A stretch of DNA of 64,000 nt from Actinoplanes philippinensis (GTDB lineage Bacteria > Actinomycetota > Actinomycetes > Mycobacteriales > Micromonosporaceae): NCBI RefSeq assembly GCF_900113015.1, contig NZ_FONV01000003.1:1-64000 (forward strand), written 5' to 3'. The notes under the pieces are model-generated. The model did no database searches and was not told the DNA's origin. It saw only the letters and a list, made by a program, of their open reading frames with translations. The position numbers and the translations under genes are program-made. This document shows positions 16,600 through 25,019 of this stretch, piece after piece. The number at the start of each line of letters is the position of its first letter. Positions within the stretch are counted from its first letter, which is position 1.

Positions 16600-16770
16600 G
16601 TGGTTGCGGTTAAAGCGGCCCGTGGTTGCGGTTAGAGCTGGCCGTGGTTGCGGTTGAAGCGACCCGTGGTTGCGGTTAGAGCTGGCCGTGGTTGCGGTTG
16701 AAGCGGCCCGTGGTTGCGGTTGGAGCTGGCCGGGGGGGGTTAGAGCTGGCCGTGGTTGGGTGGGAGCTGG
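16600..16770. repeat. 22-bp tandem repeat, about eight units, overlapping a gene end
   Basis: Units of the form GTGGTTGCGGTTRRAGC plus a variable five-base end lie at 16600, 16622, 16644, 16666, 16688 and 16710; degenerate units follow at 16732 and 16752. Two types alternate (AGAGCTGGCC and AAGCGGCCC endings), giving a 44-bp higher-order period. The last units lie inside the flavoprotein gene on the minus strand, supplying its stop codon and last residues. Confidence 0.93.
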
Positions 16771-17921
16771 TCTGCCAGGTCGTATGCGGCTATGTGGGTG
16801 TATTTGTAGTCGATCGGGTCGTGGACGCTGTGGGTGCGGGCGTTGCGCCAGTGGCGGTCCAGGCCGTATTTGGCGGCGGCTGAGCTGGTGCCGCAGAGGG
16901 TGAACAGCTCCGAGCCGGCCTCCAGCGCCACCTCGCTGCTGAACGCCTTCGCGGCGGCCACCGCGAGGCTGCCGCGCGCCGCGGCGTCCGCGTCGGCCGG
17001 GACCAGACCGACCCCCTCGAGGGTACGGGCAGCCGACTCCAGCAGGGCCTCGGCAGCCAGGACACGGGTCGCCAGGCGGCCGTAGCGGTGCCGCACGTGC
17101 GGGTCGTCGGTGGCCGCGGCCGCGCCGTGCCGGACCGCCTCGGTCGACGGGCGGGCCTTCTCCCGCAGGTAGGCGCGGGCGTCCCGCAGCGCCGCCCCGG
17201 CGATGCCCACCTCGATGGCCGTGTGCACCAGCTGCGCCCGCGCGCCGAGCTGCTGCGGCACCTCGTAGGCGTGCGCGTAGTCGATGCGCAGTCCCGGCTC
17301 GACCGGGACCTGCCGGAACGTGGCGGTCCCGCTGATCGTGGCGCGCTGGCCGATCATGTCCCAGTCGGTGTCCACCTCGACGCCGTCCGCGTCGCGTGAC
17401 ACCAGGGCGAGCACCAGCCGGCCGCTCTCCTCGAGGGCGCTCACCGCGATCCAGGCGCTGGTCAGTGCGCCTGTCGTGTAGTACTTGACGCCGTCCAGGC
17501 GGCCGTCGGCGATCCGGGTCCGCAGGTCCTGCGCGTGCTTGCCGCCGCGCTCGGCCAGGGCGTTGCCGAGCCGCCGGCCGGCCAGCACGTCGCCGAGGAT
17601 CCGCTTGCGAGCCTCCGGGCCACCGTGCACGGCGAGCACGTCGACCATCAGGAAATGGCCCTGCGGGATCTGGGCGATCGCCGGGTCGGCGGCGGCGATG
17701 ATCCGGCTCACCTCGGCCAGGGTGCGCGGCCCGAGGCCGGGCCCGCCGTCGGACGCCGGCACGGTGATGCCGAGCAGCCCGGAGGCGTCGAGGGCGGCGA
17801 CCGCCTCGTGCGGCACCACGCCGGCGCCGTCCCGGTCGCGCTGGATCGCGCCCGGGATCAGGGTCGCGGCGAGCTGGTGGGCGGCGGTGACCGCCTCGTC
17901 ATGGGTCTGGGGTACGGCCAT
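16740..17921 (-). CDS. SfnB/DszC-like flavin-dependent acyl-CoA dehydrogenase family protein
   Basis: The 393-residue protein has the acyl-CoA dehydrogenase fold but belongs to the monooxygenase-like branch (SfnB, DszC): it lacks the usual catalytic Glu motif and ends with RNARTHSVHDPIDYKYTHIA, typical of that branch. Such enzymes use reduced flavin to oxygenate sulfur or other heteroatom compounds, and are often linked to sulfur acquisition. No flavin reductase or sulfonate transporter gene lies nearby, so the substrate is open. The ATG at 17921 precedes MAVPQTHDEAV. The C-terminus QLPPNHGQL is encoded by the 22-bp tandem repeat array, so its length may vary between strains. Confidence 0.85.
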   Translation of the reverse strand: MAVPQTHDEAVTAAHQLAATLIPGAIQRDRDGAGVVPHEAVAALDASGLLGITVPASDGGPGLGPRTLAEVSRIIAAADPAIAQIPQGHFLMVDVLAVHGGPEARKRILGDVLAGRRLGNALAERGGKHAQDLRTRIADGRLDGVKYYTTGALTSAWIAVSALEESGRLVLALVSRDADGVEVDTDWDMIGQRATISGTATFRQVPVEPGLRIDYAHAYEVPQQLGARAQLVHTAIEVGIAGAALRDARAYLREKARPSTEAVRHGAAAATDDPHVRHRYGRLATRVLAAEALLESAARTLEGVGLVPADADAAARGSLAVAAAKAFSSEVALEAGSELFTLCGTSSAAAKYGLDRHWRNARTHSVHDPIDYKYTHIAAYDLADQLPPNHGQL

Positions 17922-17945
17922 CAGCCGATCCTACGAACCCTGTCT

Positions 17946-17971
17946 CTCAAGTGACGCCCCGCGGGACCGAT
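17946..17971 (+). promoter_or_regulatory. FliA/sigma-28-like promoter of a GGDEF gene
   Basis: CTCA at 17946-17949, a 16-nt spacer and ACCGAT at 17966-17971, ending 33 nt before the GTG start at 18005. Same spacing as the other five sites. Confidence 0.68.
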
Positions 17972-18004
17972 CTGCAGCGGCGTCACATTCTGCGAGGAGG
18001 AGCC

Positions 18005-19552
18005 GTGGACACAGCGAGCCGGAGGACGCCGCCGTCGCGGCACCGCCGCCCGGCCAGTGGGCTGCCCCCGGCCTACCTCGGCCTCGGCGCCCTCTACCTG
18101 GCCGCGCTGGCGACCTCCACGGTGAACCTGCTGTCGCCGCTGACCTGGTACGAGCCGGCCGCCGAGGTGGCCCGGATCTCGTTCGGCGTCGTCGGGCTGA
18201 TCGCCGCGGTCCGGGCAGCGCGCCGGCCGGCGCTCCCGCCACGGTTGCGGCAGGCGTGGGGCGCGGTCGCCGCCTGCTTCGCGACCCTCGTCGTCGCCGT
18301 TCCGCTGCTGATGGCCTTCGGAAACGCCGGTGGGGCGCACTCGCACTGGGACGACGCCACCCATGTGGTGTTCGTGACGGCGCTGCTGATCGCGCTGCAG
18401 CGGTTCCCGCTGGCGCCGACGAACCGGCGGGACCGGATCAAGGCCGGTGTCGACGCGCTGACCGTGATGGCCGGCGGCTCGGTGGTGCTCTGGTACACGG
18501 CGATCGGCCCGATGCTGCACCGTTCCGGCTTCTCCGCCGACGTGCTGTTCAGCGCCGCCGTCTACCCGCTCGGCGACCTGGCGCTGCTGTTCAGCGCGGC
18601 CCGGGCGCTGCTGCGAGGCGCCGACGAGTCCGCTCAGCGGCCGTTGCGGATGCTCACCGCGGGCACCCTGATCCTCTTCACCGGCGACGCGGTGCACGGC
18701 TTCATGGACGGGCAGATGGAGGCCGAGATGCCGGTGTCCTGGCAGTTCTTCTGCTGGATCACGGCGGACGCACTGCTCGCGGGCGCTGCGATGGCCCAGG
18801 TGCGTGCCGCCCCCGTCTCCGCCGCCGAGCGCCGTGACCTGGGGATCGGCCGGTACCTGCCGTTCCTCGCGGTCGCCGTGGCGCAGGTGCTGATGCTGAC
18901 CGAGGCCGCCCGGGACGGCGAGTTCTTCCCGTGGGGCGGGCTCGCCCTGGGCGGCGCGGTGCTCAGTGTGCTCGTGCTCTACCGGCAGACGCTGGTGCAA
19001 CGGGAGAGCGACGAGCGCGCGCTCACCGACGGCCTGACCGGGCTGGCCAACCGCAGCATGTTCCGCAAGGTGTCGTACCGGACCCTGGCCCGCGGCCGCC
19101 GGATGGCCGTCCTGGTGATCGACATGAACGGGTTCAAGGAGATCAACGACACCCTCGGGCACAAGGCCGGCGACCGGGTGCTCGTCGAGTTCGCCGGGGT
19201 GCTGCGCCAGTGCGTGCCCGCCCCGGGCCTGCCGGTGCGCCTCGGCGGCGACGAGTTCGCGGTGGTGCTGCCGGAGATCAACCACGCCGAGGAGGCGTAC
19301 GACGTGGCCGGCCGGCTCGCCGCGGCGCTGGGCCCGGTGATGGTGGACGGGCGGCTCATCACGCTCGCGGCCAGCATCGGGGTGGCCGTCACCGCTCCCG
19401 GCGAGCTCACCCACGACGAGATCGTGCACCGCGCCGACCTGGCCATGTACCGGGCGAAGTCGCTCGGGCCGGAGACCCGCTGGGCGATCTGGCAGGAGTC
19501 CCTGGAGCCGTCGGCATCGACATCCGTCGATGAGATTGCGGCCGCTGCCTGA
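18005..19552 (+). CDS. Membrane-bound diguanylate cyclase (GGDEF)
   Basis: The 515-residue protein has about eight to nine membrane helices (roughly 18-330) followed by one GGDEF domain. The active-site motif VRLGGDEFAVVL (about 411-422) is intact, and the substrate-binding DIMNGFKEIND-type stretch is present as DMNGFKEINDTLGH. No RxxD feedback site is seen. It should make cyclic-di-GMP from two GTP at the membrane. The GTG at 18005 is chosen because GAGGAGG lies just upstream; an ATG-less extension to 17951 would overlap the promoter. The membrane region contains VYPLGD, also found in the GGDEF-EAL protein at 12627. Confidence 0.93.
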   Translation: MDTASRRTPPSRHRRPASGLPPAYLGLGALYLAALATSTVNLLSPLTWYEPAAEVARISFGVVGLIAAVRAARRPALPPRLRQAWGAVAACFATLVVAVPLLMAFGNAGGAHSHWDDATHVVFVTALLIALQRFPLAPTNRRDRIKAGVDALTVMAGGSVVLWYTAIGPMLHRSGFSADVLFSAAVYPLGDLALLFSAARALLRGADESAQRPLRMLTAGTLILFTGDAVHGFMDGQMEAEMPVSWQFFCWITADALLAGAAMAQVRAAPVSAAERRDLGIGRYLPFLAVAVAQVLMLTEAARDGEFFPWGGLALGGAVLSVLVLYRQTLVQRESDERALTDGLTGLANRSMFRKVSYRTLARGRRMAVLVIDMNGFKEINDTLGHKAGDRVLVEFAGVLRQCVPAPGLPVRLGGDEFAVVLPEINHAEEAYDVAGRLAAALGPVMVDGRLITLAASIGVAVTAPGELTHDEIVHRADLAMYRAKSLGPETRWAIWQESLEPSASTSVDEIAAAA

Positions 19553-19579
19553 TTGCCCCGGCTCGTTACGTTGGCGGGC

Positions 19580-19927
19580 ATGGTGACGCGGCGCAGCGAC
19601 GGCATCCTGTCCGCCTTCCGCATCGAGGCGGGGCCGGAGCCACGGATCACGTTCCGTGGGCGCGCCGACGGCGGGTGCACCGCGTCCACGCCGTACGAGG
19701 CGCTGCCCGACCTGATCGCGCACTTCGAGTCGCTGCCGTTGCTGCGGCCCGCCCCGCACGGCAGCGGCGACTGGGAACGTCTCGTGCACTACCTGCGGGA
19801 ACTCGCCCGTACCGGCGAACTCACCGCCGACCTGGAGATCGGCGTGGCCCGTGATCGGGTGGCCGCCCACTTCGCCGCGGCGACTGACAGGTTTATGCCA
19901 GACCCATCGGATCCGATGAGCGCATGA
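19580..19927 (+). CDS. Hypothetical protein, coupled to the haloperoxidase-like gene
   Basis: The 115-residue soluble protein has no signal peptide or membrane segment and I recognise no family. It is rich in charged residues in the second half (WERLVHYLRELARTGELTADL), which looks helical. I start at ATG 19580 (MVTRRSDGILSAF); the frame extends to 19553 without a good start. Its stop overlaps the ATG of the next gene (ATGA at 19924-19927), so the two are co-translated, although the partner is secreted and this product is not. Confidence 0.68.
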   Translation: MVTRRSDGILSAFRIEAGPEPRITFRGRADGGCTASTPYEALPDLIAHFESLPLLRPAPHGSGDWERLVHYLRELARTGELTADLEIGVARDRVAAHFAAATDRFMPDPSDPMSA

Positions 19928-21165
19928 AGCGTGCACTGGCACTGATGCTGTCCGTCGTACTGGCGCCGTTCGCGGTGCCGACGGCCGCGGCAGCCACTGT
20001 TTCGAACGACGCCGTCATCACCTGGAACGAGAACGCCCAGACCGCGATCTGGGACGTCGCCCGCGAGAACCCGTGGGTGCAGAGCCGCAGTTTCGCGATG
20101 GTGCAGGGCGCCGTCTACGACGCCGTCAACGCCATCGCCGGCAAGCCCTACCAGCCGTACCTGTCGGCGCCCCGGACCACCGGCCGTGAGTCGACCGACG
20201 CCGCCGTCGCCGCGGCCGCCCACCGGGTGCTCGCCGCCCTCTTCCCCGCCCAGCAGGAGCGGCTCCAGGCCCAGTACGACGCCTACCTGGCCGGCATCCC
20301 CGACGGGCGGGCCGAACAGTCCGGCATCGCCGTCGGCGAACGCACCGCCGACGCCATGCTCGCCGCCCGCAGCGGAGACGGCGCCTTCGGGGTCGAGGCG
20401 TTCCCCGTCGGCGACCAGCCCGGCCAGTGGCGGCCCACCCCGCCCACCTTCGCCAACGCCGGCGCCTGGTCGGCCGACCTGCGGCCGTTCGTGCTGCCCC
20501 GGGCCGACCTCTTCCGGACCGCCGGGCCGCCGTCGTTGACCAGCGCCGCCTACACCCGCGACTTCACCGAGATCAAGGCGATCGGGGCGGTGGACAGCAC
20601 CACCCGCACCGCCGACCAGACCGACGCCGCCCGCTGGTGGCACGACCGGCGGCTCGGCCAGTGGGAGATCAACCGGCAGCTTGCGGTCAGCCGGCGGCTC
20701 TCCGCGCTGCAGACCGCCCGGCTCCTCGCCATGGTCAACATCGCGGCGTCGGACGCCAACACCGCCTGCTTCAACGAGAAACGGCACTGGGGCTTCTGGC
20801 GGCCGGTCACCGCGGTCCAGCTCGCCGAGACCGACGGCAACCCGGCCACCACCGGTGACGCCTCCTGGATGCCGCTGCTGATCACGCCGGGCAGCCCGGA
20901 TTACACGTCCGGGCACGCGTGCGCCACCGGGTCGAACATGACGATCCTGCGGCTGTTCTTCGGGCGCGACGACATCCCGTTCCACGCGACCAGCGCGGAC
21001 ACCGGGACGACCCGGTACTTCACCAGCTTCTCGGGGGCGCTCGAGGAGCTGATCAACGCCCGGGTGTGGGGCGGGATCCACTTCCGTTCGGCCGACGACG
21101 CGGGGGCGGGGGTGGGCGCCAGGACGAGCGTCTACCTGTATCTGCACGCGTTCCGTCGCCGCTGA
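19924..21165 (+). CDS. Secreted vanadium-dependent haloperoxidase / PAP2-family protein
   Basis: The 413-residue protein has a Sec signal peptide (MKRALALMLSVVLAPFAVPTAAAA). The three motifs of the vanadate/phosphate site follow in order: KRHWGFWRP (Lys and Arg), YTSGHACATGSNM (the SGH motif) and ARVWGGIHFRSADDAG (Arg, His and Asp). Secreted members without proven halide activity are common in actinomycetes, so it could be a haloperoxidase or an acid phosphatase. An ATGA overlap couples it to the preceding small gene. Length and domain order fit the bacterial vanadium chloroperoxidase-like family. Confidence 0.88.
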   Translation: MKRALALMLSVVLAPFAVPTAAAATVSNDAVITWNENAQTAIWDVARENPWVQSRSFAMVQGAVYDAVNAIAGKPYQPYLSAPRTTGRESTDAAVAAAAHRVLAALFPAQQERLQAQYDAYLAGIPDGRAEQSGIAVGERTADAMLAARSGDGAFGVEAFPVGDQPGQWRPTPPTFANAGAWSADLRPFVLPRADLFRTAGPPSLTSAAYTRDFTEIKAIGAVDSTTRTADQTDAARWWHDRRLGQWEINRQLAVSRRLSALQTARLLAMVNIAASDANTACFNEKRHWGFWRPVTAVQLAETDGNPATTGDASWMPLLITPGSPDYTSGHACATGSNMTILRLFFGRDDIPFHATSADTGTTRYFTSFSGALEELINARVWGGIHFRSADDAGAGVGARTSVYLYLHAFRRR

Positions 21166-21513
21166 GGGCACCGGCCGGCCGTGGGGGCTGCCATCCCGGT
21201 CCGGGAACAGTTCTCACGGGCGGCCGACGCCGGCGCCGGACCGGGCGTCAGGGCTGTTCCGGTCGAGGCGGGACGGCCCTCACCGCCGGCCGTCGCATCA
21301 GCCCGGCGGGCGCGCTTCGGCCGTGCGCCGGGCGGGCGTCGCGGGGACAGCCACGGGGCTGTTCGTGGGTCGTACAAAATTTCGGGGTTGTTTCGGGGTC
21401 GGGTTTGATCTTTTTTGTTCGGACATAAGAAATTCATGAACGTCATCATCCGGTGACGTGCGGCTCCCGTAGATGTGTGTAGTCCGAATCGGACGACACA
21501 AAGGAGCCGTTCC
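21166..21513. other. Gene-free interval with an AT-rich patch
   Basis: No convincing gene lies in these 348 bases. The first part holds a hairpin at 21301-21333. The stretch at about 21376-21445 is much richer in A and T than the surroundings and includes TTTTTTG and AAGAAATTCATGAA; it probably contains the promoter of the downstream nuclease gene, though I cannot define its boxes. Confidence 0.6.
21301..21333 (+). terminator. Possible terminator after the haloperoxidase-like gene
   Basis: GCCCGGCG (21301-21308) pairs with CGCCGGGC (21326-21333), with further G/C pairing possible inside. It lies 135 nt after the stop, so the assignment is tentative. Confidence 0.4.
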
Positions 21514-22152
21514 ATGCCCCTCTTCCCCCGCCCCCTGATGGCCGGCCTCACCGCCGCGCTGATCACCATCGGTCTGCTGGCTTCCCCGGCCGAGGCCGCC
21601 CCCACCGGGATCCCCTCGAAGTCGACGGCCCAGACCTACCTCACCGCGCTGACCGTCGCCGCCGAGGCGAACGCCGACAGCTACGACCGTGATCTGTTTC
21701 CGCACTGGATCACCATTTCCGGGACCTGCAACACCCGCGAGACGGTGCTGAAGCGGGACGGCACGAACGTGGTCGTCAGCTCGGCGTGCGCCGCCACCTC
21801 CGGTTCGTGGTATTCGCCCTACGACGGCGCGACCTGGACCGCGGCCTCCGACCTCGACATCGACCACGTGGTGCCGCTCGCCGAGGCGTGGCGGTCCGGC
21901 GCCAGCGCATGGACCACCAGCAGGCGGCAGAGCTTCGCCAACGACCTGACCCGCCCGCAGCTGATCGCCGTCACCGACAACGTCAACCAGTCCAAGAGCG
22001 ACCAGGATCCGTCGACGTGGCAGCCGTCGGTCACCTCGTACCGGTGCACCTACGCCAAGATGTGGATCGCGGTGAAGTACTACTACTCGCTGACGCTCCA
22101 GTCGTCGGAGAAGACCGCGCTGCAGACCATGCTCAACACCTGCTCCAGCTGA
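21514..22152 (+). CDS. Secreted HNH endonuclease (DUF1524/GmrSD C-terminal type)
   Basis: The 212-residue protein has a Sec signal peptide (MPLFPRPLMAGLTAALITIG, AEAA cleavage near residue 29). The catalytic core is LDIDHVVPLAEAWRSG, the DHxxP form of the HNH motif, followed by ANDLTRPQLIAVTDNVNQSK with the second-half Asn residues. Secreted members of this family degrade extracellular DNA or RNA for nutrition or matrix turnover. I start at ATG 21514 because AAGGAG lies 7 nt upstream and the signal peptide begins there; the frame is open from 21475. Two or more Cys pairs suggest an oxidised, extracellular fold. The gene stands alone, followed by a strong terminator. Confidence 0.9.
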   Translation: MPLFPRPLMAGLTAALITIGLLASPAEAAPTGIPSKSTAQTYLTALTVAAEANADSYDRDLFPHWITISGTCNTRETVLKRDGTNVVVSSACAATSGSWYSPYDGATWTAASDLDIDHVVPLAEAWRSGASAWTTSRRQSFANDLTRPQLIAVTDNVNQSKSDQDPSTWQPSVTSYRCTYAKMWIAVKYYYSLTLQSSEKTALQTMLNTCSS

Positions 22153-22159
22153 ACCGGCA

Positions 22160-22193
22160 CCCGGAGGGCGGCCGACGTGCGCCGCCCTCCGGG
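22160..22193. terminator. Bidirectional 13-bp hairpin terminator
   Basis: CCCGGAGGGCGGC (22160-22172) and GCCGCCCTCCGGG (22181-22193) form a perfect stem with an 8-nt loop, exactly between the converging stops at 22152 (plus) and 22194 (minus). Confidence 0.9.
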
Positions 22194-22781
22194 TCACCGC
22201 GTCTCGGACAGCCGATGCTCCAGGTAGGCGCGGCACTCCGGCCACTCCTCGACGACCACCGAGAACAGCGCCGAGTCCCGCAGCCGGCCCTCCTCCCCCG
22301 GCGCCCAGGAACGCGACCAGCTCCGCAGCACACCCTCGAACCGGGCGCCCACCCCCGCGAGGGCCGAACGCGACCGGGCGTTACGCGCGTCGGTGCTCAA
22401 TCCCACGCGCTGCGCGCCCCACCGTTCGAAAGCATTTTTGAAAAGCAGGTACTTGGCTTCCAGATTGATCCCGGACCGCTGCGCGGACGCCCCGAGCCAG
22501 GTGAATCCGACATCGATGGCCGACAATGGAGTTCCTCGCGGATCCCAGTAGGCCGTCACACCGACGGCCCTTCCGGTTCGATGACAGATCTGGGCGTACG
22601 GGGTGAGCCCGTCCCGTGCCAGTTGCTCGGTGATGTAGTCGTCGACGGTGGCGGCGGTCGGCACCCATGTCCAGGCGTAGGACTCCCGGCACTCGTCGGC
22701 GGCCACGGCCAGCCCGTCCGCGTGACAGTGGTCCAGCGGCTCCAGGCTGACGAGACGGCCGTGCAGGACAGGATGATCCAT
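22194..22781 (-). CDS. GNAT acetyltransferase, RimJ/RimL-like
   Basis: The 195-residue protein matches the RimJ/RimL type of GNAT: a first strand and helix (LVSLEPLDHCHADGLAVAAD), a central region with GVTAYWDP and an acetyl-CoA-binding helix near INLEAKYLLFKNAFERWGA, then VGLSTDARNARSRSALAGVGARFEGVLRSW, cut here by domain borders. Proteins of this type acetylate protein N-termini, small amines or antibiotics. ATG 22781 gives the expected N-terminus (MDHPVLHGRLVSLEPL). The gene appears monocistronic between two intergenic regions. Confidence 0.88.
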   Translation of the reverse strand: MDHPVLHGRLVSLEPLDHCHADGLAVAADECRESYAWTWVPTAATVDDYITEQLARDGLTPYAQICHRTGRAVGVTAYWDPRGTPLSAIDVGFTWLGASAQRSGINLEAKYLLFKNAFERWGAQRVGLSTDARNARSRSALAGVGARFEGVLRSWSRSWAPGEEGRLRDSALFSVVVEEWPECRAYLEHRLSETR

Positions 22782-22984
22782 GAGAGTCTCCTCGGGGTCG
22801 CGGCTTGCCCGGCACGAACCGCACCGGACCCGGTCATCACCCGGGGCACCCCGCCCACGAAGCGGAGGGTTGCCGGCCAGCGAGCCGGGGCTTGACGCTG
22901 GCGCTCATGACCTGCGCGCAACATACCACCGTCGATGCTCCGGGGCTGTCGCTTTCCCGTCGCCGCCCACCCGCTGCGGGGCCG

Positions 22985-24412
22985 TCAGGAGAGGACGGGT
23001 GGAGGTGGCGTGGCGGTGAGGGCCACGGCGGCCTCGTCCAGTAACGGGGCGGCGGTGGTGGTGGCGGCGTTCACGATGAAGCTGAAGATCAGGAGGCGGC
23101 CGTCGGGGGCCGTCGCGTAGCCCGACAGGGCGTTGACTCCGGACAGGGTTCCGGTCTTGGCTCGGACGTTGCCGGCCGCCGGAGTGCCGCGCATGCGGTT
23201 GTGGAGCGTGCCGCCGACCACCGGATCCGGGTCGCCGGCGACCGGCAGGGCCGCCCGGAAAGCCGGGAACCAGGTGCGCCGCTGGGCCTTCTCCAGCACG
23301 GTGGTCAGCTGACGGGCGGTCACCCCGTTGCGCCGGCTCAAGCCGGATCCGTCGCCCATGGTGAGCAGGCGGGTGTCGACGCCGAGCCGGGCCAGTGCCG
23401 CGGTCGCGGCGGCCAGCCCGGTCGGCCAGTTGCCGGGCCGCGCCGGGTCGGCGGCTCTGGACATCGCCTTGACCAGCAGTTCGGCGATGCCGTTGTTGGA
23501 GAACTTCAACAGCGGGGTCACGATCTCGGCGAGCGGCGGCGACTCCTGCGAGGCCATCACCCGGGCGCCGCCGGGCACCGGCGCCCGCGACGTCCGGCCG
23601 GAGATCGTCACCCCGTGCCGCCCCAGCGCCGCCCGGAACAGCCGGGCGGTCGTCGCGGCCGGGTCGGGCACCGACACCAGGACGGTCCCGGACCGGCCCG
23701 CCGCCACCGACCCGCTGACGGTCACGCTTCCGGTACCGTGCGCGCGGACCGCCGCGGTCTTGTCGCCGCCGCTGGTGGTGGCCCGGTTGACGACCCGCAC
23801 GCCGGCCGCGGGCGGCCACACCCGGATCGCCGGACGGTGGCCGGCCACGCCCTGATAACGGATCTCGACGGCGGCGTTGTCGAACCGGTCGGTGGCCGCG
23901 AAGGACAGCGCCGACACCGGCGCCGCCGACCCGGACGACTCGTCCTGCCAGGACCAGTCGAGGCCCAGCGGCACCCGGTCGAACCAGGTGTCGTCCAGGA
24001 GCAGCCGCGCATACCGTTTCGTCCGGGCCCGGGCCACCACGGCGGCGAGCCGGTCGATCCGCTGGTGGGTGAGGGTGGGATCGCCCTGCCCCCGCAGGTA
24101 GAGGTCGCCGCCCCGGACATGGACGGTGGTGCGGAACCGGTGACCGGCGCCGAGCACCTCCAGGGCGGCGGCCGAGGTCAGCAGTTTCTGGTTGGACGCG
24201 GGGAGCACCCGCAGCTCCGGATCACGCTGGTAGACGATCCGCCCACCGGAGGCCTCCCGCACGTCCACCGCCACCGTGGCCCCGGCCGGCCGCCGCTCCA
24301 CGAAGATCCGGTCGAGCGCCGCCGCGATCGGGTCCGCGGGGCCGGCGACGGCGGCGGACGGCACGGGCAGGGCCAGCAGGACACCGAGGAGAACGACCGC
24401 GACAGCACGCAT
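22985..24412 (-). CDS. dacB: D-alanyl-D-alanine carboxypeptidase/endopeptidase (PBP4 type)
   Basis: The 475-residue precursor has a Sec signal peptide (MRAVAVVLLGVLLALPVPSA) and penicillin-binding motifs in order: S73-x-x-K76 in LPASNQKLL, SxN in GSGLSRRNGV and KTG in RAKTGTLSGVNA. The long insert between the first and second motifs is characteristic of class C low-molecular-weight PBPs such as DacB. It trims peptidoglycan stem peptides or hydrolyses cross-links outside the membrane. I use ATG 24412 because the signal peptide begins there; GTG 24427 is also possible, and the frame runs to 24484. The gene seems monocistronic. Confidence 0.9.
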   Translation of the reverse strand: MRAVAVVLLGVLLALPVPSAAVAGPADPIAAALDRIFVERRPAGATVAVDVREASGGRIVYQRDPELRVLPASNQKLLTSAAALEVLGAGHRFRTTVHVRGGDLYLRGQGDPTLTHQRIDRLAAVVARARTKRYARLLLDDTWFDRVPLGLDWSWQDESSGSAAPVSALSFAATDRFDNAAVEIRYQGVAGHRPAIRVWPPAAGVRVVNRATTSGGDKTAAVRAHGTGSVTVSGSVAAGRSGTVLVSVPDPAATTARLFRAALGRHGVTISGRTSRAPVPGGARVMASQESPPLAEIVTPLLKFSNNGIAELLVKAMSRAADPARPGNWPTGLAAATAALARLGVDTRLLTMGDGSGLSRRNGVTARQLTTVLEKAQRRTWFPAFRAALPVAGDPDPVVGGTLHNRMRGTPAAGNVRAKTGTLSGVNALSGYATAPDGRLLIFSFIVNAATTTAAPLLDEAAVALTATPPPPVLS

Positions 24413-24566
24413 CGGCTCGATGGTCACACGGCGGCGGCCGGCGGCGGCGCGACCCGCCGCCGCCGTCGCCCTTCGGGTGACCATCGCCGCCGACGCGTCC
24501 GCCGGGATGGTGCGGACACGACGGCGCCGGCGTCACCCGTGCTGGGCGTTTACGAATCGGCGCAGG

Positions 24567-24962
24567 TCAGCCACGGGCCCGTCGGGTCTCGCGGGCGTTC
24601 GCCCGCTGGATCGCCTCGACCAGCTCCGGCTTGGTCATCCGCGACCGCCCGGTGACGTCGAGCCGCTTGGCGATGTCGAGCAGGTGCTTCTTGCTGGCGT
24701 TGGCGTCGACCCCGCCGGCGGTCTCGGCGCGGGTGTCGCGTCCACCGGCGGCCTTGGCGTCGCTGGGTCCCTTCTTCGCCTTGGGCTCCCAGTGGTCGCC
24801 GACCTTCTCGAACGAGTGCTTGACCGCCGAGAACGCGGTGCGGTGCGCCCGTTCGCCCTCGCCGTACTGGTCGACGGCGGAGTCGTGGGTCTTGATGAAC
24901 GTGTCCTGCGCTTTCTTCGGCGACCGCTTGAGGGTGTCGGGGAGTTCGTCACGTCCAGGCAT
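24567..24962 (-). CDS. ChaB-domain protein with Rho-N/SAP-like C-terminus
   Basis: The 131-residue protein opens with a ChaB-like domain (MPGRDELPDTLKRSPKKAQD, through YGEGERAHRTAFSAVKHSFEKVGDHW, about 1-60). After a charged, Gly/Ala-rich linker comes a helical Rho N-terminal/SAP-like motif (KKHLLDIAKRLDVTGRSRMT, then KPELVEAIQRAN). ChaB was first named for cation transport regulation, but its role in actinobacteria is unclear; the C-terminal motif suggests nucleic-acid binding. ATG 24962 is preferred because the ChaB domain begins there. A strong hairpin separates it from the RTX gene upstream, so it is a separate unit. Confidence 0.85.
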   Translation of the reverse strand: MPGRDELPDTLKRSPKKAQDTFIKTHDSAVDQYGEGERAHRTAFSAVKHSFEKVGDHWEPKAKKGPSDAKAAGGRDTRAETAGGVDANASKKHLLDIAKRLDVTGRSRMTKPELVEAIQRANARETRRARG

Positions 24963-24976
24963 ACCGGAGTGGTTGC

Positions 24977-25012
24977 CCGGGACAGGGCCCGGCAAACGCG
25001 GCCCTGTCCCGG
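24977..25012 (-). terminator. 13-bp hairpin terminator of the FnIII-RTX module
   Basis: CCGGGACAGGGCC (24977-24989) pairs perfectly with GGCCCTGTCCCGG (25000-25012), just downstream of the RTX gene stop at 25020. Confidence 0.88.
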
Positions 25013-25019
25013 CGGGCGG

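Noticed and set aside
7453..24412. A secondary-metabolite gene cluster around the SARP regulator, aldo/keto reductase, flavoprotein and haloperoxidase-like genes.
   Set aside because: No PKS, NRPS, terpene or RiPP core gene is present, and housekeeping or signalling genes with separate promoters lie between.
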